From Myxococcaceae bacterium (GTDB lineage Bacteria; Myxococcota; Myxococcia; Myxococcales; Myxococcaceae), in contig JAIBBQ010000003.1 in NCBI GenBank assembly GCA_019694595.1, positions 54,117-118,116 on the forward strand: a stretch of DNA of 64,000 nucleotides, read 5' to 3'. The notes under the pieces are model-generated. The model saw nothing but the letters and a program-made list of their open reading frames with translations, was not told where the DNA came from and did not search any database. The position numbers and the translations under genes were made by a program. Below are positions 27,701-37,354 of this stretch, in pieces. Within the stretch, counting starts at the first letter, position 1. Each line of letters opens with the position of its first letter.

Positions 27701-27978
27701 AGCGCGTGGTTCCGCCGGTTCTGCTGGACGAGCGTGGGCGACTCCTGAAGTAGGAGCTTTCGTACAGCCTCCTCGCGGGCAGCCCGAGGAACTTTGGGGT
27801 TCAGCCGGTCAACGGCATCTCGGAGATGCGGAAGGAGAACTACCTCGCCGAGAGACTTCCGGTGTGGCCCCGGCTCATTTCGCTCACCGTACTCGACTGC
27901 GTACCCCAGCTCGCGCAGCCACTGGAGGGCAACATGCTCAGCGTCGCTCTCCGTGACCTTGGCGCCCACTCGCTTCAA
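24748..27978 (-). CDS. hsdR: Type I restriction enzyme, R (restriction/translocase) subunit
   Basis: 1076 residues, normal for HsdR. The N-terminal nuclease domain shows the PD-(D/E)XK residues in [19 protein letters not shown]. The SF2 motor has Walker A TQGSGKS and the DEAH-type box [11 protein letters not shown], and motif VI-like residues follow. The long helical C-terminus binds the methylase. It cuts unmethylated DNA after ATP-driven translocation. The start codon is TTG at 27978, overlapping the hsdS stop (TTGA). No frameshift is visible, so the enzyme should be active. Confidence 0.95.
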   Translation of the reverse strand: MKRVGAKVTESDAEHVALQWLRELGYAVEYGERNEPGPHRKSLGEVVLLPHLRDAVDRLNPKVPRAAREEAVRKLLLQESPTLVQQNRRNHALLVDGVEVEFQGKDGRITGDRVRLIDFEKPENNEWLAINQFTVVENGHNRRADIVIFLNGIPVGVIELKNAADENADIWSAFRQLQTYKEQIPSLFHLNEVLVVSDGLEARIGSITANRERFAPWRTIEGEELAPSSLLGLEVLLKGVFEKRRFLDLLRHFIVFEEDDGTIAKKLGGYHQFHAVQRAVDATVKASGPSGDRRVGVVWHTQGSGKSLTMVFYAGKVILAPEMENPTLVILTDRNDLDDQLFGTFSRCSALLRQKPVQVTSRADLRAKLKVASGGVVFTTVQKFFPEEKGDKFPLLSDRRNIVVLADEAHRSQYDFIDGFARHLRDALPHASFVGFTGTPIELGDKNTRSVFGDYISIYDIQRAVEDGATVPIYYEGRLAKLELKEEERPRIDPEFEEVTEGEEEVRRDRLRSRWAQLEALVGTEKRIKLVAKDLVEHFEKRLEAMDGKAMVVCMSRRICVDLYEAIRKLRPNWCDADDAKGAMKVVMTGSASDGPEWQEHIRNKPRREALAVRFKDPKDSLKLVIVRDMWLTGFDAPCLHTLYADKPMRGHGLMQAIARVNRVFKDKPGGLVVDYLGLADQLRSALATYTESGGKGDTAIDQNEAVSVMLAKFEVCQDLFHGLAYEAVVKAGAKQVFKFLPTAQEHVLQQDDGKNRLVKAVMELSKAFALAVPHEEAIRIRDEVAFFQAVKAALVKRALVDARPQEDLDAAVRQIVSRAVGASDKVIDIFEAAGLKKPDISILSPEFLAEVRGLPHRNLAVELLKKLLQDELKVRSKRHLVQSRSFSEMLEQALNKYRNRAIETAQVIEELIQLAGKMREAHAKGDQLGLSDDELAFYEALGVNDAAVKVMGDAVLRAIAKDLTDAIRRNVTIDWTQRETVRAKLRTMVKRLLRKHGYPPDKQEQATNTVMEQAERLCETWAEEGVLSAPVLPVPSVEPERLPMAAEPQAEYMAAGATPTKASPGRNSKTKKRKE

Positions 27979-29279
27979 ATCCCTTTCAAGCTGCGGGCGC
28001 CCGCGAGGCGGATCTCGCCACTCACCAGCCTCGGCAGAAGCGCGTCTCGAAGCGCAGTCAGCTTTCCAATCTCGACGAGGTTGCCCTCCATGCGGGAGCG
28101 AAGTGGAGCAGCGAGCCTTTCAAACGCAGCGACGATCTCTATCCCTCCCCACGGCACCCGCAGTGTCGGAATCGACCGAACGTTTAGTGCATCGAGAATC
28201 GTGCCGGAGTCGGTCTTGTCGGCGATCTCCTCTCGCATCCACCGCGAGGTCAACAGCGTGATCAAGAAGGCTGGGAACGGAAATTCGGCGCGAAGGCGTA
28301 TCCCGGTCATGTTGCGGCCCAAAGCCGCCATGACCGCACGAGGAATGCGCGCAGCCGCACCCACTCGGCCGACGTTGGTAATCACGCAGTCCCCTTCGCG
28401 CGCCTCCATCCGGCTCGTCCAATTCGCGTAGTCAGCAGGCGAGATCGAGTATGTCGAGGTGAGGTCGAGGGTTCCATCATCGAGAATGTTGTCGAGTTGA
28501 AGAAGCGTTGGGCCGGACTCGACCCTCACGGGCTTCTTCGAGTGGAGGCAGTCAACCACTTCAGCGAGGTCTCCCAGCGTCCGGATCTGCCAGCCATCCG
28601 CTGGCTCTAGCTGCTTTGGCGGCCCCTTCTCCGCTTTGGCAAGAACTGGGTGGTGGGCGACAAACCATGAGTCAAACAGAGCCTGCGTCGCACTCTCTAT
28701 TGTCCGATTCATTCGCCGATTCAGCTCGATCTTCGCGTCAAGAGCGCTGAGGGCCGACGCGATCTTCGAGACTTCTTCGTCCGGCGGCACGGGCACAGGC
28801 AGCTTCCCAAGCTCCTTCAGGTTCAGGGTCGGTTGCGCCGTGGTGTTGGCCCATACCTGCATGAGCCGCTGTGCGAACGGAGAGCGCAGAGCCAGCGCAA
28901 CGAACTCTGGGTGCTTCTCCACGGGCACGACGCCGACCGGGCGGGCGGTGTTGAACCCGGCAAGACGGGGAGGAGCGACGGCAACACGTCCGAAGTTCGC
29001 CCCGACGAGCGTCACCAGCACTTCACCGCCCTTCAGCACTGAGCGTGAAAAGCGCTGACTCAGCTCGGACGACACTCGAAACGAGATTGCTTCGGCGACC
29101 GCGCCGTCGGAGATGTCCTGCGAGTTCACCATCGGTGTTCCCGCAGGGTCATGCCTTCCCGGCTGTACGATGCCGTAGCAGATACCTCGCTCGGGCTCGA
29201 CGAGTGACGCCAGCGACGCCCAGCGCCACCCACTGGGAATAGAAGGCAGCTTGAGCCCACCACCGGCTGCGTCAACCAT
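27975..29279 (-). CDS. hsdS: Type I restriction enzyme, S (specificity) subunit
   Basis: 434 residues with the two-part HsdS layout: target-recognition domain 1 (residues ~10-165), a conserved helix ([20 protein letters not shown], ~185-204), target-recognition domain 2 (~230-390) and a second helix near the C-terminus ([21 protein letters not shown]). It sets the DNA sequence recognised by both methylation and cutting. It overlaps hsdM by 8 bp and hsdR by 4 bp. Recognition sequence cannot be predicted. Confidence 0.95.
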   Translation of the reverse strand: MVDAAGGGLKLPSIPSGWRWASLASLVEPERGICYGIVQPGRHDPAGTPMVNSQDISDGAVAEAISFRVSSELSQRFSRSVLKGGEVLVTLVGANFGRVAVAPPRLAGFNTARPVGVVPVEKHPEFVALALRSPFAQRLMQVWANTTAQPTLNLKELGKLPVPVPPDEEVSKIASALSALDAKIELNRRMNRTIESATQALFDSWFVAHHPVLAKAEKGPPKQLEPADGWQIRTLGDLAEVVDCLHSKKPVRVESGPTLLQLDNILDDGTLDLTSTYSISPADYANWTSRMEAREGDCVITNVGRVGAAARIPRAVMAALGRNMTGIRLRAEFPFPAFLITLLTSRWMREEIADKTDSGTILDALNVRSIPTLRVPWGGIEIVAAFERLAAPLRSRMEGNLVEIGKLTALRDALLPRLVSGEIRLAGARSLKGI

Positions 29280-30873
29280 GCCCGAGGCTCTGAAGGGTTC
29301 TACGTATGGCGGCTTCTAGAACGCGAGCCTCATCGAATTGAGCAACAAGGGCATCGGACAAGCGCTCGAGCTTTTCGTCGAACGGTTCGGCGTCTTTGTC
29401 GTCCGCCACCTCGCTGACGTATCGGCCGGGGGTGAGCACATACCCCTGCGCCGCCACGGCTTTCAGGTCAACACTCGCGCACAGGCCCGGAATCTCCACA
29501 TCGTGACTCTGGCCTCGCCACCGATGATACGCGCTCGCAATCTCGGCGATATCACCGTCGCTCAACTCAGCCTGCGTCCGGCTTCCCTCGATCATGGCCC
29601 CCTTGTTTCGGGCGTCAATGAACAGAACTTGACCTCGACGATCTCTGACGCTCCCTTTCCGTTTGTCGCGAGCCAGAAACCAAAGACACACAGGGATCTG
29701 GGTCGAGTAGAAGAGCTGCCCCGGCAAGGCGACGATGCAGTCCAAGAGGTCAGCCTCGACAAGAGCCTTCCGAATCTCGCCCTCGCCCGACTGGTTTGAC
29801 GAAAGAGACCCGTTTGCGAGTACGAAACCCGCGAGTCCGACAGGCGACAGGTGATGAACGAAATGCTGCACCCACGCGAAGTTTGCGTTTCCGGCTGGAG
29901 GGACTCCGAACTTCCAGCGAACATCATCTTTGAGTCGCTCGCCGCCCCATGACGAGTCGTTGAACGGCGGGTTCGCGAGGATGAAGTCGGCCTTGAGATC
30001 GGGGTGCTGGTCCTTCAGGAAGCTGCCTGCCGTGTCGGGTTCACCGAGGTTGGCGTCGATACCTCGAATGGCGAGGTTCATCTTCGCGAGCCGCCACGTC
30101 GTGACGTTCGACTCCTGCCCGAAGATGGAGATGTCGCCGACTCGGCCACCGTGCGCCTCCACGAACTTCTCGCTCTGGACGAACATGCCGCCGCTGCCGC
30201 AGCACGGGTCGAACACCCGGCCTTTGAACGGCGCCAGCATTTCGACCAACAGCCGCACCACACAAGACGGCGTGTAGAATTGCCCGCCCTTCTTTCCCTC
30301 TGCGCTGGCGAACTGGGAGAGGAAGTACTCGTACACGCGCCCGAGAATGTCCTTCTTCCTCGACTCCGCGTCGCCGAGCCCGATGCCGCTGATGAGGTCG
30401 ATGAGAGAACCGAGGCGCTGCTTGTCGAGGGTCGGCCGGGCGTAGTCCTTCGGGAGCACACCCTTCAGACTCTTGTTGTCGCGTTCGATGGCGACCATCG
30501 CGTCGTCGATCAGCTTCCCAATGGTCGGCTGCTTGGCCGCTGCCTGTAGCTTTGGCCAGCGGGCTTCCCTCGGCACCCAGAAGACGCGCTCGCTTCGGTA
30601 CTCGTCGGGGTCTTCCGGGTCGGCACCCTGCGTCTTTTCGGCGAGAAGCTGCTGGTGGCGTTCTTCGAAGGCGTCGGAGACGTACTTCAGGAAGATGAGC
30701 CCGAGCACGACGTGCTTGTACTCGGCGGCGTCCATGTTGCCGCGCAGCTCGTCGGCCGCCTTCCAGAGCTTGTCCTCGAATCCGAGATCGCCCCCGTTCT
30801 TCTTGCCGTTTTTCGGTGCGGCAGGCGAGCTTCGCCTTTCCTGTCGGGCTTCCCTCTTTGAACCACGCGCCAT
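29272..30873 (-). CDS. hsdM: Type I restriction enzyme, M (N6-adenine methyltransferase) subunit
   Basis: 533 residues. N-terminal helical HsdM domain ([19 protein letters not shown]), SAM motif [16 protein letters not shown] and the catalytic NPPF motif ([13 protein letters not shown]) mark an N6-adenine methyltransferase. The ATG at 30873 gives the expected start with a short basic leader; upstream in-frame codons overlap the promoter of the divergent 31011 gene and are not believed. First gene of the minus-strand run of nine, so its promoter in 30874-31010 may drive both the restriction and ubiquitin-like modules. Confidence 0.95.
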   Translation of the reverse strand: MARGSKREARQERRSSPAAPKNGKKNGGDLGFEDKLWKAADELRGNMDAAEYKHVVLGLIFLKYVSDAFEERHQQLLAEKTQGADPEDPDEYRSERVFWVPREARWPKLQAAAKQPTIGKLIDDAMVAIERDNKSLKGVLPKDYARPTLDKQRLGSLIDLISGIGLGDAESRKKDILGRVYEYFLSQFASAEGKKGGQFYTPSCVVRLLVEMLAPFKGRVFDPCCGSGGMFVQSEKFVEAHGGRVGDISIFGQESNVTTWRLAKMNLAIRGIDANLGEPDTAGSFLKDQHPDLKADFILANPPFNDSSWGGERLKDDVRWKFGVPPAGNANFAWVQHFVHHLSPVGLAGFVLANGSLSSNQSGEGEIRKALVEADLLDCIVALPGQLFYSTQIPVCLWFLARDKRKGSVRDRRGQVLFIDARNKGAMIEGSRTQAELSDGDIAEIASAYHRWRGQSHDVEIPGLCASVDLKAVAAQGYVLTPGRYVSEVADDKDAEPFDEKLERLSDALVAQFDEARVLEAAIRRTLQSLGHG

Positions 30874-31010
30874 GGAGCGAGAGTACCAGCCGAGCCGAAG
30901 CTGATCTTGAAGTTCTCGCGTCAGATCCGATCGAACGCCTGAGTCTGTCGGCCCCTGCGGGTATGTTCGTTCCCGATCTTGCAGCGAGCGAGAAGTGAAA
31001 CGGGGGCACG

Positions 31011-33677
31011 ATGCCGCAGCCGAACATCTACGAGGAGATTGTGGCGTGGTCGAAGGACCGGCCGGAGTGGCAACGCGACGCGCTCCGTCGGCTTGCCGAA
31101 ACCGGAACTCTGACCAGTGCCGACCTCGATGAGCTGGCCCAGCTCTGCTTGGCCGCGCACGGTGTTGAATCAGTTGAGGTGCGCCCGGTCCCGATCTCGA
31201 CCGACCACTTGCCGCAGCAAGGGCAGGCCGTAGGGGCTGTCGGGTTGACCAAGCTCTCCGCAGTGAAGAACGTTGCTGCGCTCCTTCCGGACCAAAACCT
31301 ACGGTTCCTCCCAAAGGGACTGTCGATCGTCTACGGAGACAACGGGTCGGGGAAGAGCAGCTACGCGCGCATCTTGAAACGGGTGTGCCGAGCACGGGGC
31401 GCGAGCGAGGGAGTTCGGCCGAACGTCTTCGCCGCAGCTTCAGCGGCGTCCGAGGCCACGATCGACTTCGAGGTTGGGGGGCAGGTGCAGCTGGTCACTT
31501 GGAAAGATGACGGCGCAACCGCAGCCCCCTCTCAGCTCTCCCACATCTCGGTGTTCGATCAGGCCGCCGCGTCGGCCTACGTCTCGGCGAAGCAGGACAC
31601 GTCAGTTCGCCCAGCGGGGTTGGACCTGCTGACCGGCCTCTACGGCGCCGTCGAGGCGGTGCGCTCACGGATTCAGGGTCGTCTCACAGCGGCGAAGACT
31701 GCCGCTCGCCCGGTCGAGGGAGTGGACCCCTCGACCAAGACCGGGGCCTTCATCGCTGGTCTGACGGCGAAAACGACGACTGATGAGATCGAACAGGCGC
31801 TGGCCTTCTCAGATGCAGATTTGAGTCGCGGACAGGCGCTCGCCAAGGATGTCGCGCGGCTGGACGCCGAAGACCCCCAGCGAATGGCAAAGGAACTGCG
31901 AGGTCGTCGGGCGCGCATCGAGGGCCTCCGGCAGCGTGTCGAGGTCATTCGCTCCGTACTGGCCCCGGCCGCGATCGAGGGACTCGGCAAATTGCTGGAA
32001 GCGAGTGCGTTGAAGGAGCAGGCCGCCACTCTGGCCTCGTCGCTCTCTTTCGAGGGCGCGCTGCCGGGGGTCGGAGGCGAAGTGTGGCGAGAGCTGTGGG
32101 AAGCAGCCCGCCGCTACTCCACGAGAGCCGCGTATCCCCAGCAGCCGTTCCCGGTCGTTGGTCCGGACGCCAAGTGCGTGCTGTGCCAGCAGCCGCTCGC
32201 CGAAGAAGCCCGCCAGCGCGTCGCGAAGTTCGAGGAGTTCGTCAGAAACACAGCGGCGGCAGAGGCGCGGGCCGCGCGGGCTGCATTTGATTCCGCCAAG
32301 CGCCGGGTCGCGGAGCTGGTGACGACAGCCGACGACGCAGTCCTGATTCAGGAGCTGGACGAGGTGCAACCGCAGCTCGGGACGATGGTGCAGCGCGCCT
32401 TGGACGCGGCCGGGGATCTACGAAAGGCTGTTCTCGATGCCATCGCCGCCGCCAAGCCCCTACCCGTCGCTGACGTAGTCGGCCAACTCCCGGAGCAGCT
32501 TCAGGCGCTCACGGCCGAGTTGGAGCGGCGTGCTCAGGAGGCACTCGCCGCGCATGACCCGACCAAGAAGGTCGCCCTCCAGAAGGAGCTTGCGGAACTT
32601 CGAGCGAGAGCTGTTGCGGCGAAGCGAAAGGGAGATGTTCTTGCGTTCGTTGGATCTGCCCGCACGGTCGCGGCGCTGGAACGCTGTCTCGCAGACGCGG
32701 CCACAAACGCGATCACCGCGAAGAACACGGAGCTGACAAAGAAGGCGGTGACCGACTCGCTGCGGACCTTCTTCGATGACGAACGCAGAGGACTCGGGCT
32801 CGACCGAACCCCGGTGGAGCTTGGGCCAGCAGGAGGCTCGAAGGCCGTCCTCTATCACCAGCTCGCACTCCGAGGAGCCCGAGGAGCGGCGCCGACGGAT
32901 GTCTTGAGCGAAGGCGAGCAGCGTGTGTGCGCCTTGGCATCGTTCTTCGCCGAGATGCTGCTCGCTCCCACGAAGTCCGCCATCATCTTCGACGACCCCG
33001 TGTCGTCGTTCGACCATCTGCGCCGGGAGAATGTCGCTCGCCGTCTGGCACGGGAAGCCGCCGACCGACAGGTCATCGTCTTCACCCACGACGCCGTGTT
33101 TCTGCTCGCGCTGATCGAGGCTGCTGAGGCATTCGCCGCCAGCCTGCTGGTCCAGCAGGTCCAGACCGCCGGAGCATCGGTTGGGCATTGCAGCGAAGGG
33201 CCGCCGTGGGTCGGCATGGCGGTGAACAAGCGGATCGGATTCCTCAAGAGCGAGTGGGTGAAGGCCGACAAGTTCTTCCGCAACAACGAGAGGACCACCT
33301 ACAACGGCCTCGCGCGACAGCTCTACGGGTTGCTCCGCGAGACGTGGGAGCGCGCGATCGAGGAGGTGCTCTTCGGCGGCGTGATCGAGCGCCTCAAGTT
33401 GTCAGTGGAGACCAACAAGTTGAAGCTGGTGGACATCGCGCCGACCGACTTCGAGCGAGTCGAGCGCGGGATGTCGAAAGCGTCTGCGCAGTTGATCGGC
33501 CATGACCAACCGGCGGCAGTGAACACCCCCGCCCCTCAGCCCGATGAACTCGACGCAGACATCAAGGAGCTTGAGAGCTGGGTGAAGGACGTTCGCGCCC
33601 GTCGGGAGAAGAAGAAGTCGGCGACGCCGGTCATCGCGGAGGTCGTGCCGCTGCCGGTGAAGGGTGCCAACGGCTAG
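31011..33677 (+). CDS. RloC-like AAA/SMC-type ATPase with zinc hook, probable anticodon nuclease
   Basis: 888 residues. Walker A GDNGSGKS is at 109-116; long coiled coils are interrupted by a Rad50-type zinc hook KCVLC (C389, C392). The ABC signature SEGEQR is at 633-638 and Walker [13 protein letters not shown] from 658. The C-terminal ~200 residues hold R776-x3-E780 and H831, resembling the Arg-Glu-His triad of the PrrC/RloC tRNA anticodon nucleases, though the Glu-His spacing (51) is longer than in PrrC. It diverges from hsdM by ~137 bp. PrrC and RloC guard type I restriction systems and cut tRNA when restriction is blocked by a phage, the likely role here. Confidence 0.75.
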   Translation: MPQPNIYEEIVAWSKDRPEWQRDALRRLAETGTLTSADLDELAQLCLAAHGVESVEVRPVPISTDHLPQQGQAVGAVGLTKLSAVKNVAALLPDQNLRFLPKGLSIVYGDNGSGKSSYARILKRVCRARGASEGVRPNVFAAASAASEATIDFEVGGQVQLVTWKDDGATAAPSQLSHISVFDQAAASAYVSAKQDTSVRPAGLDLLTGLYGAVEAVRSRIQGRLTAAKTAARPVEGVDPSTKTGAFIAGLTAKTTTDEIEQALAFSDADLSRGQALAKDVARLDAEDPQRMAKELRGRRARIEGLRQRVEVIRSVLAPAAIEGLGKLLEASALKEQAATLASSLSFEGALPGVGGEVWRELWEAARRYSTRAAYPQQPFPVVGPDAKCVLCQQPLAEEARQRVAKFEEFVRNTAAAEARAARAAFDSAKRRVAELVTTADDAVLIQELDEVQPQLGTMVQRALDAAGDLRKAVLDAIAAAKPLPVADVVGQLPEQLQALTAELERRAQEALAAHDPTKKVALQKELAELRARAVAAKRKGDVLAFVGSARTVAALERCLADAATNAITAKNTELTKKAVTDSLRTFFDDERRGLGLDRTPVELGPAGGSKAVLYHQLALRGARGAAPTDVLSEGEQRVCALASFFAEMLLAPTKSAIIFDDPVSSFDHLRRENVARRLAREAADRQVIVFTHDAVFLLALIEAAEAFAASLLVQQVQTAGASVGHCSEGPPWVGMAVNKRIGFLKSEWVKADKFFRNNERTTYNGLARQLYGLLRETWERAIEEVLFGGVIERLKLSVETNKLKLVDIAPTDFERVERGMSKASAQLIGHDQPAAVNTPAPQPDELDADIKELESWVKDVRARREKKKSATPVIAEVVPLPVKGANG

Positions 33678-33738
33678 ACACTCTTGCCCTTCGTGGCGCG
33701 AAACCTTCGGTTTGTGGCGAGGGTCGGTGCCGACCAGC

Positions 33739-34377
33739 TTAGGCAGCCCGCTTCCGAGGGGAGCGGGCGGTCGATTTCGACGGGGGATTTTGCGCCACCA
33801 TCGCGAACGCCCGCTCCAGCGTGCGGCGGGGCACCTTCATCGACACGGCGCACTCCCGCCACGAGAGGCCCTGCCCGCGCAGCTCGGCAAGCCGAGCGAG
33901 GTCTACGGCGCGGCGGGGCCGTCCCAGCGGCCTGCCGCTGCGGCTCTTGCCGGTGGCCTTCACCTTCGAGATGCCCGCTGTGATGCGCTGCCGAATCAGC
34001 GAGCGCTCGAACTCAGCCAAGGCGCCGAAGATGGCGGTCATCAGCTTGCCGGTCGGGGTTGTGAGGTCGATACCCTCGCGCAACACGATGACCGCGCATG
34101 AACCGGCAGCCAGTTCGTCGAGCAGAAGCAAGAGGTGACGGAGGTCTCTGGCCCAGCGCGACAGCTCGGTGGTCATCGCCTCGGTCACCTCGCCGCGCCG
34201 CACTGCGCCCCGGAGTTCATCGAGCGCGGGCCTCGACGCCTTCGCGCCGCTCACGCCGATATCCACGTACTCCTTCCAGTCGGTCCACCCGCGCGCCTTC
34301 GCCGCGTGCCGGAGCTGGTGGAGCTGGGCAGCCCCGTCGGCGTCGCTCACGCTGGTCCTGACGTAGATCGCCTTCAT
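33739..34377 (-). CDS. Serine recombinase (resolvase/invertase family), catalytic residues intact
   Basis: 212 residues. The N-terminal catalytic domain has YVRTS with S9 as nucleophile and R7, SRWARDLRHL, and the E-helix start EFERSLIRQR. A C-terminal Hin-type helix-turn-helix follows (GLSWRECAVSMKVPRRTLERA). Its length fits small resolvases. It is the last of four tightly packed minus-strand genes that starts with a degenerate relative (35172). It may resolve cointegrates or invert a local segment; no inverted-repeat partners were identified. Confidence 0.9.
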   Translation of the reverse strand: MKAIYVRTSVSDADGAAQLHQLRHAAKARGWTDWKEYVDIGVSGAKASRPALDELRGAVRRGEVTEAMTTELSRWARDLRHLLLLLDELAAGSCAVIVLREGIDLTTPTGKLMTAIFGALAEFERSLIRQRITAGISKVKATGKSRSGRPLGRPRRAVDLARLAELRGQGLSWRECAVSMKVPRRTLERAFAMVAQNPPSKSTARSPRKRAA

Positions 34378-34384
34378 CGTCGCC

Positions 34385-34909
34385 TCACTCCCTGATGGCC
34401 CAGAAGTCGCCCCCGGAAGCGACCCATGCCAGCCGCCGCCGGTGGAGGTCGCGTCGAAGGACCATATGGTCCCTGCAAACGCTCACGGTGATCTCCTCTT
34501 CGGGCGTGACGAGGGCCTCGGGCGAGAGCTTCCGAACCGCCTCAAGTGCTTCGCCGACGCCCGTCGCGGCGGCGAGCACAACGGCGGCGACCAGCTCGGT
34601 CGGAGCATCGAGCACCGCGACCGTCACGTTCGACGCTCGCAGCCAGTCGGCGGCCACGTCGGCGGGCATCGCAAGGTCGAGCGCAAGGGCAGCCAGATCG
34701 TCCTCCCTCAGCGATGCGAGGAGCCCTCCCCTTCCGAGCGCGCTCTCGAAGGAGTGATGCAGAACCGCACCGTCGTCGAACATCAGTTCGACGGGCACGA
34801 GCATCACCAGCCGCTCCCCGCCCTCGTTGTAGTCGTCGAGGTTCATCGCGCCGGTTTGGCTGATGCCAATGACCCGCAACCGATGCCCGCCAACCTCGAA
34901 GTCGAGCAT
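34385..34909 (-). CDS. Uncharacterised protein of the serine-recombinase operon (larger)
   Basis: 174 residues, starting at the ATG at 34909 that overlaps the previous stop (ATGA). It has a beta-rich N-terminal part (MLDFEVGGHRLRVIGI) and an acidic helical C-terminal half rich in Ala/Leu. No family recognised. It ends 7 bp before the recombinase gene. The 14-bp palindrome GGACCATATGGTCC lies within its 3' part. Confidence 0.65.
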   Translation of the reverse strand: MLDFEVGGHRLRVIGISQTGAMNLDDYNEGGERLVMLVPVELMFDDGAVLHHSFESALGRGGLLASLREDDLAALALDLAMPADVAADWLRASNVTVAVLDAPTELVAAVVLAAATGVGEALEAVRKLSPEALVTPEEEITVSVCRDHMVLRRDLHRRRLAWVASGGDFWAIRE

Positions 34910-35175
34910 CAAGCCTTCGCCTCCGGCATCACCCAGACCACAGGCGCCGTCGGAAGGTCTCTCAGCCGCCGTCGCGTGACGCGGTGCAGTTGACCGAGCA
35001 TCTCGGACTTCGGGCAAGCCCCCGCGCGGGCGAGGTCGTAGGCGATCTCCGTCAACGCCCGCACGGTCCTGAGCAAAGTCGTCGAGTCCTGCTCGAAATC
35101 GAGTCGGTCGAGTGCATCGACGATGGCCGGAACGAGCGCGGCCTGAATCGCCTTTCGCGTGGGACGCCGCTTCAT
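34909..35175 (-). CDS. Small basic helical protein of the serine-recombinase operon
   Basis: 88 residues starting MKRRPTRK at 35175, overlapping the stop of the upstream gene (ATGA). Largely helical, with a basic start and a second basic patch (HRVTRRRLRDL). No family recognised. Overlap at both ends shows it is translated with the recombinase pair; a DNA-binding accessory role is a guess. Confidence 0.6.
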   Translation of the reverse strand: MKRRPTRKAIQAALVPAIVDALDRLDFEQDSTTLLRTVRALTEIAYDLARAGACPKSEMLGQLHRVTRRRLRDLPTAPVVWVMPEAKA

Positions 35176-35774
35176 GCGGCCCTCCCCGGAGCAGGTAGAA
35201 GTCCAGCACGGGCGAGCACGCGCCGCAGCGTGGCCGGTGAGGTGCCAATGGTCCGCGCGGCCCGCCTCCACCCTTGCTCAGCTACAAGCCGCTGCGCCTC
35301 TACGGGGGCGACGTTCAACGTGGCTCTCGGCCGCCCGACTGCGGCGCCCGCCCGCCGGAGCCGCGCCACGACGGAACGGCCAGCTCGCGAGGCACGGCGA
35401 TGTTCATTGGAAGCAAGAAGCCCGGCGATGAACGCCACTGTCTTCGGGTCCACCATCGACACCCAAGCGTCGGTCACGCTCACCACGCGGATGCCGCTCG
35501 TGAGGAGCGCCCCGAGAATGGCGAGCTGAGAGGCCACGCTCGGGTGCAGGGCGGCGAGCGAGGTCACGACGACGGTTGTGACCCCGCGTTCGAGCAGGTC
35601 GCCAACGAGTGACTCGCTCGCTCCCCGCCGTCGTCCGCCACTTCGAATAACGGTGGCAGACGCGGCGCCGCTCTCCATCACGCACTTGGTCAGCTCCGGC
35701 GTCGTTCGCGCGCGCCGCCCGCCGAGCACGACGGCGGCCACATCGGAAAGGGAACCTTTGGCTATCGACATCAT
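35172..35774 (-). CDS. Degenerate serine recombinase-like protein lacking the catalytic serine region
   Basis: 200 residues. The middle (VVVTSLAALHPSVASQLAIL, VSVTDAWVSMVDPKTVAFIA, then EHRRASRAGRSVVARLRRAG) follows the resolvase core, and the C-terminus (AEQGWRRAARTIGTSPATLRRVLARAG) is a helix-turn-helix. The expected N-terminal YxRxS nucleophile motif is missing. It is probably a catalytically dead partner or regulator for the intact recombinase at 33739. First gene of the four-gene operon; promoter in 35775-35863. Confidence 0.6.
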   Translation of the reverse strand: MMSIAKGSLSDVAAVVLGGRRARTTPELTKCVMESGAASATVIRSGGRRRGASESLVGDLLERGVTTVVVTSLAALHPSVASQLAILGALLTSGIRVVSVTDAWVSMVDPKTVAFIAGLLASNEHRRASRAGRSVVARLRRAGAAVGRPRATLNVAPVEAQRLVAEQGWRRAARTIGTSPATLRRVLARAGLLPAPGRAA

Positions 35775-35775
35775 C

Positions 35776-35817
35776 GTGATAGCATTCTATCTAAAATGGC
35801 CTAGCAGGTGTGATAGC
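35776..35817. promoter_or_regulatory. A/T-rich divergent control region with GTGATAGC repeats
   Basis: Between the divergent recombinase operon and the ribbon-helix-helix gene. GTGATAGC occurs at 35776-35783 and 35810-35817 in the same orientation, and GATAG/CTATC form a small inverted repeat (35778-35791). This region is notably A/T-rich against the background. It is a likely operator for the adjacent ribbon-helix-helix protein. Confidence 0.4.
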
Positions 35818-35863
35818 GATAGTCAGCCCTTGTTGTTTCGGGGGCTTGCGAGCGGAGAACTCG

Positions 35864-36109
35864 ATGGCGACCAAGCGTGAAGGGGCGAAGGCGAAGACCT
35901 CAGCTGACGACAGGCAGCTCTTCTCGTTGCGGCTGCCTCGGGTGCTTCACGCTCAGTTGGGCGTACTGGCCCGAGGGCGCGGGCAGCGACTCAACGAACT
36001 GATCGTCGAGGTGCTCCAGCACCACTGGGAGCGCGTCCCGGAGCGAGCCGCCGTAGAAAAGCTGCTGCAAGCCTCAGCGAAGGTAACTGCGTCCGGGACC
36101 GACGAGTAA
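35864..36109 (+). CDS. Ribbon-helix-helix (Arc/CopG-like) DNA-binding protein
   Basis: 81 residues from the ATG at 35864 (GGAG six bases upstream). A basic, disordered leader precedes the ribbon-helix-helix: strand LFSLRLPRVL, helix HAQLGVLARGRG, then RLNELIVEVLQHHWE. This is the CopG/Arc pattern. No toxin gene is beside it, so it is more likely a repressor of the divergent recombinase operon than an antitoxin. Confidence 0.7.
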   Translation: MATKREGAKAKTSADDRQLFSLRLPRVLHAQLGVLARGRGQRLNELIVEVLQHHWERVPERAAVEKLLQASAKVTASGTDE

Positions 36110-36187
36110 CGCGAGCTTTCGTGCCGTGGCTCTGGGCTTGAGCCGACAGACGAGCGGCAAATGTCGTCAACTCCGACCGCCGGCGCG

Positions 36188-36622
36188 TCAGAGGTGAGCG
36201 ACCTCGATGCCGCCCCACTTCTGTTGGAGGTACTCGACCACGAGGCGGCGGTGGCACTGCTTGGGCTTGTCTTCCGAGCAGAGGAGGCAAGCACCGTCGA
36301 GGGCGGAGTGCGGCACGGTCTCCTCAATGCGGCGCTCCGCCATCAAGCCAAGGAATCGCTTCTCGTAGTCGGCCCAGTCGCCGCCGTCCTTCTTGTAGGC
36401 GTCGAGCATCTCCTGCGTGGGCGCCAGCTTCGGCTCGTGCGCGTACTCGATGCCGCCGATGGCCTTCAAGAAGTACCGGAGGTCGTCCTTCTTAGCGAAA
36501 CCCGCGAGCTGGGAGACGTTGTTCAGCCGCACGTCGAGCACCTTCTTCACGCCCGCCTTCTGGAGTCTCGTGAAGAACGACTCCGCTGTGCTCTTGGTGA
36601 AGCCGATGGTGAAGACCTTCAT
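36188..36622 (-). CDS. DUF488 protein (shorter copy)
   Basis: 144 residues with the DUF488 signatures: MKVFTIGFTKSTAESFF at the start, the strand VLDVRLNN, and the C-terminal cysteine-containing CLLCSEDKPKQCHRRLVVEYL. The biochemical role of DUF488 is not established. The ATG overlaps the stop of the upstream DUF488 gene (4 bp), so the two are co-translated. Paired DUF488 genes plus the 37355 gene form a module often seen in mobile or defence regions. Confidence 0.85.
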   Translation of the reverse strand: MKVFTIGFTKSTAESFFTRLQKAGVKKVLDVRLNNVSQLAGFAKKDDLRYFLKAIGGIEYAHEPKLAPTQEMLDAYKKDGGDWADYEKRFLGLMAERRIEETVPHSALDGACLLCSEDKPKQCHRRLVVEYLQQKWGGIEVAHL

Positions 36623-37242
36623 GGGGCGTACCGCTCGGATGCGCCCTCGCCAGTTGGATTCGGCTTCTCGACGTAGGCGATCGCGCTGCCGCGCTTGGCG
36701 TACGCCTCGTCCACCAGCTCCTGACGCGGCTTGAAGAAGTCGTCGGTCCGGACGCCTTCCTCCTTCAGAAGGCGGTCGAGGGCCTTCTCGTGTGGCTCAA
36801 GGCGGCCGTCTTCGAGGATGTGGGCCGCCTCTAGGCCGCGTGCGACGAGCTGCCGTACCACGAGAATGGTGCGGTGGCAGGTCAGCGGATCCTTCTCCGC
36901 GCAGAGCAGCGCGATGCGGTGACGTGCAGCACCGTCAATGACCCGCGTGAGCCCCTGCTGGAACAGCTCGGTCTTGGCGAGCCGGTCATACTGGACCTTC
37001 CCGTCGATGTAGCAGCTCCGGTCCTCACTGCGGGCGCCAAGCTCGCGGCCGAGGAAGACGTAGGAGATGCCCGCGCCCTTGAGCGCGTCCTTGAGCGGCT
37101 CGCGGCTGAACTGCGGGTTCATCCGGCTGTAGGGCTGCGAGCGAACATCGGCGACCGCAGAGATCTCGTTCCGCCGGAGTAGCTCCAGCAGCTTCTCGAT
37201 TTGGTGGGTCGAGTGCCCGATGGTGAAGACGGTGTCCGGCAC
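36619..37242 (-). CDS. DUF488 protein (longer copy)
   Basis: 207 residues with the same hallmarks as its neighbour: VFTIGHSTHQIEKLLELL, AVADVRSQPYSR and LLCAEKDPLTCHRTILV. A ~60-residue charged C-terminal extension is absent from the shorter copy. It retains the SxPxSR-type basic motif that the shorter copy lacks (RLNNVSQL), so the two are probably not interchangeable. It diverges from the 37355 gene. Confidence 0.85.
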   Translation of the reverse strand: MPDTVFTIGHSTHQIEKLLELLRRNEISAVADVRSQPYSRMNPQFSREPLKDALKGAGISYVFLGRELGARSEDRSCYIDGKVQYDRLAKTELFQQGLTRVIDGAARHRIALLCAEKDPLTCHRTILVVRQLVARGLEAAHILEDGRLEPHEKALDRLLKEEGVRTDDFFKPRQELVDEAYAKRGSAIAYVEKPNPTGEGASERYAP

Positions 37243-37354
37243 GAGCGACTCCTACACGATGACCAACTCCGCCGCCATCGTACATGGGCAGGGGTCGGCA
37301 CGGGAGCGGCTGAAGCCAGCGCCTCGCTGTTCGGCTGGAAGTAGAGTTCCTTGA

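Noticed and set aside
29272..31395. Long version of hsdM with ~170 extra N-terminal residues
   Set aside because: The extension runs through the divergent promoter and into the opposite-strand 31011 gene; the ATG at 30873 gives the normal HsdM start.
34909..35248. In-frame N-terminal extension of the 34385 gene
   Set aside because: It runs across the coupled 34909 gene in another frame; the ATG at 34909 overlapping the previous stop is the better start.
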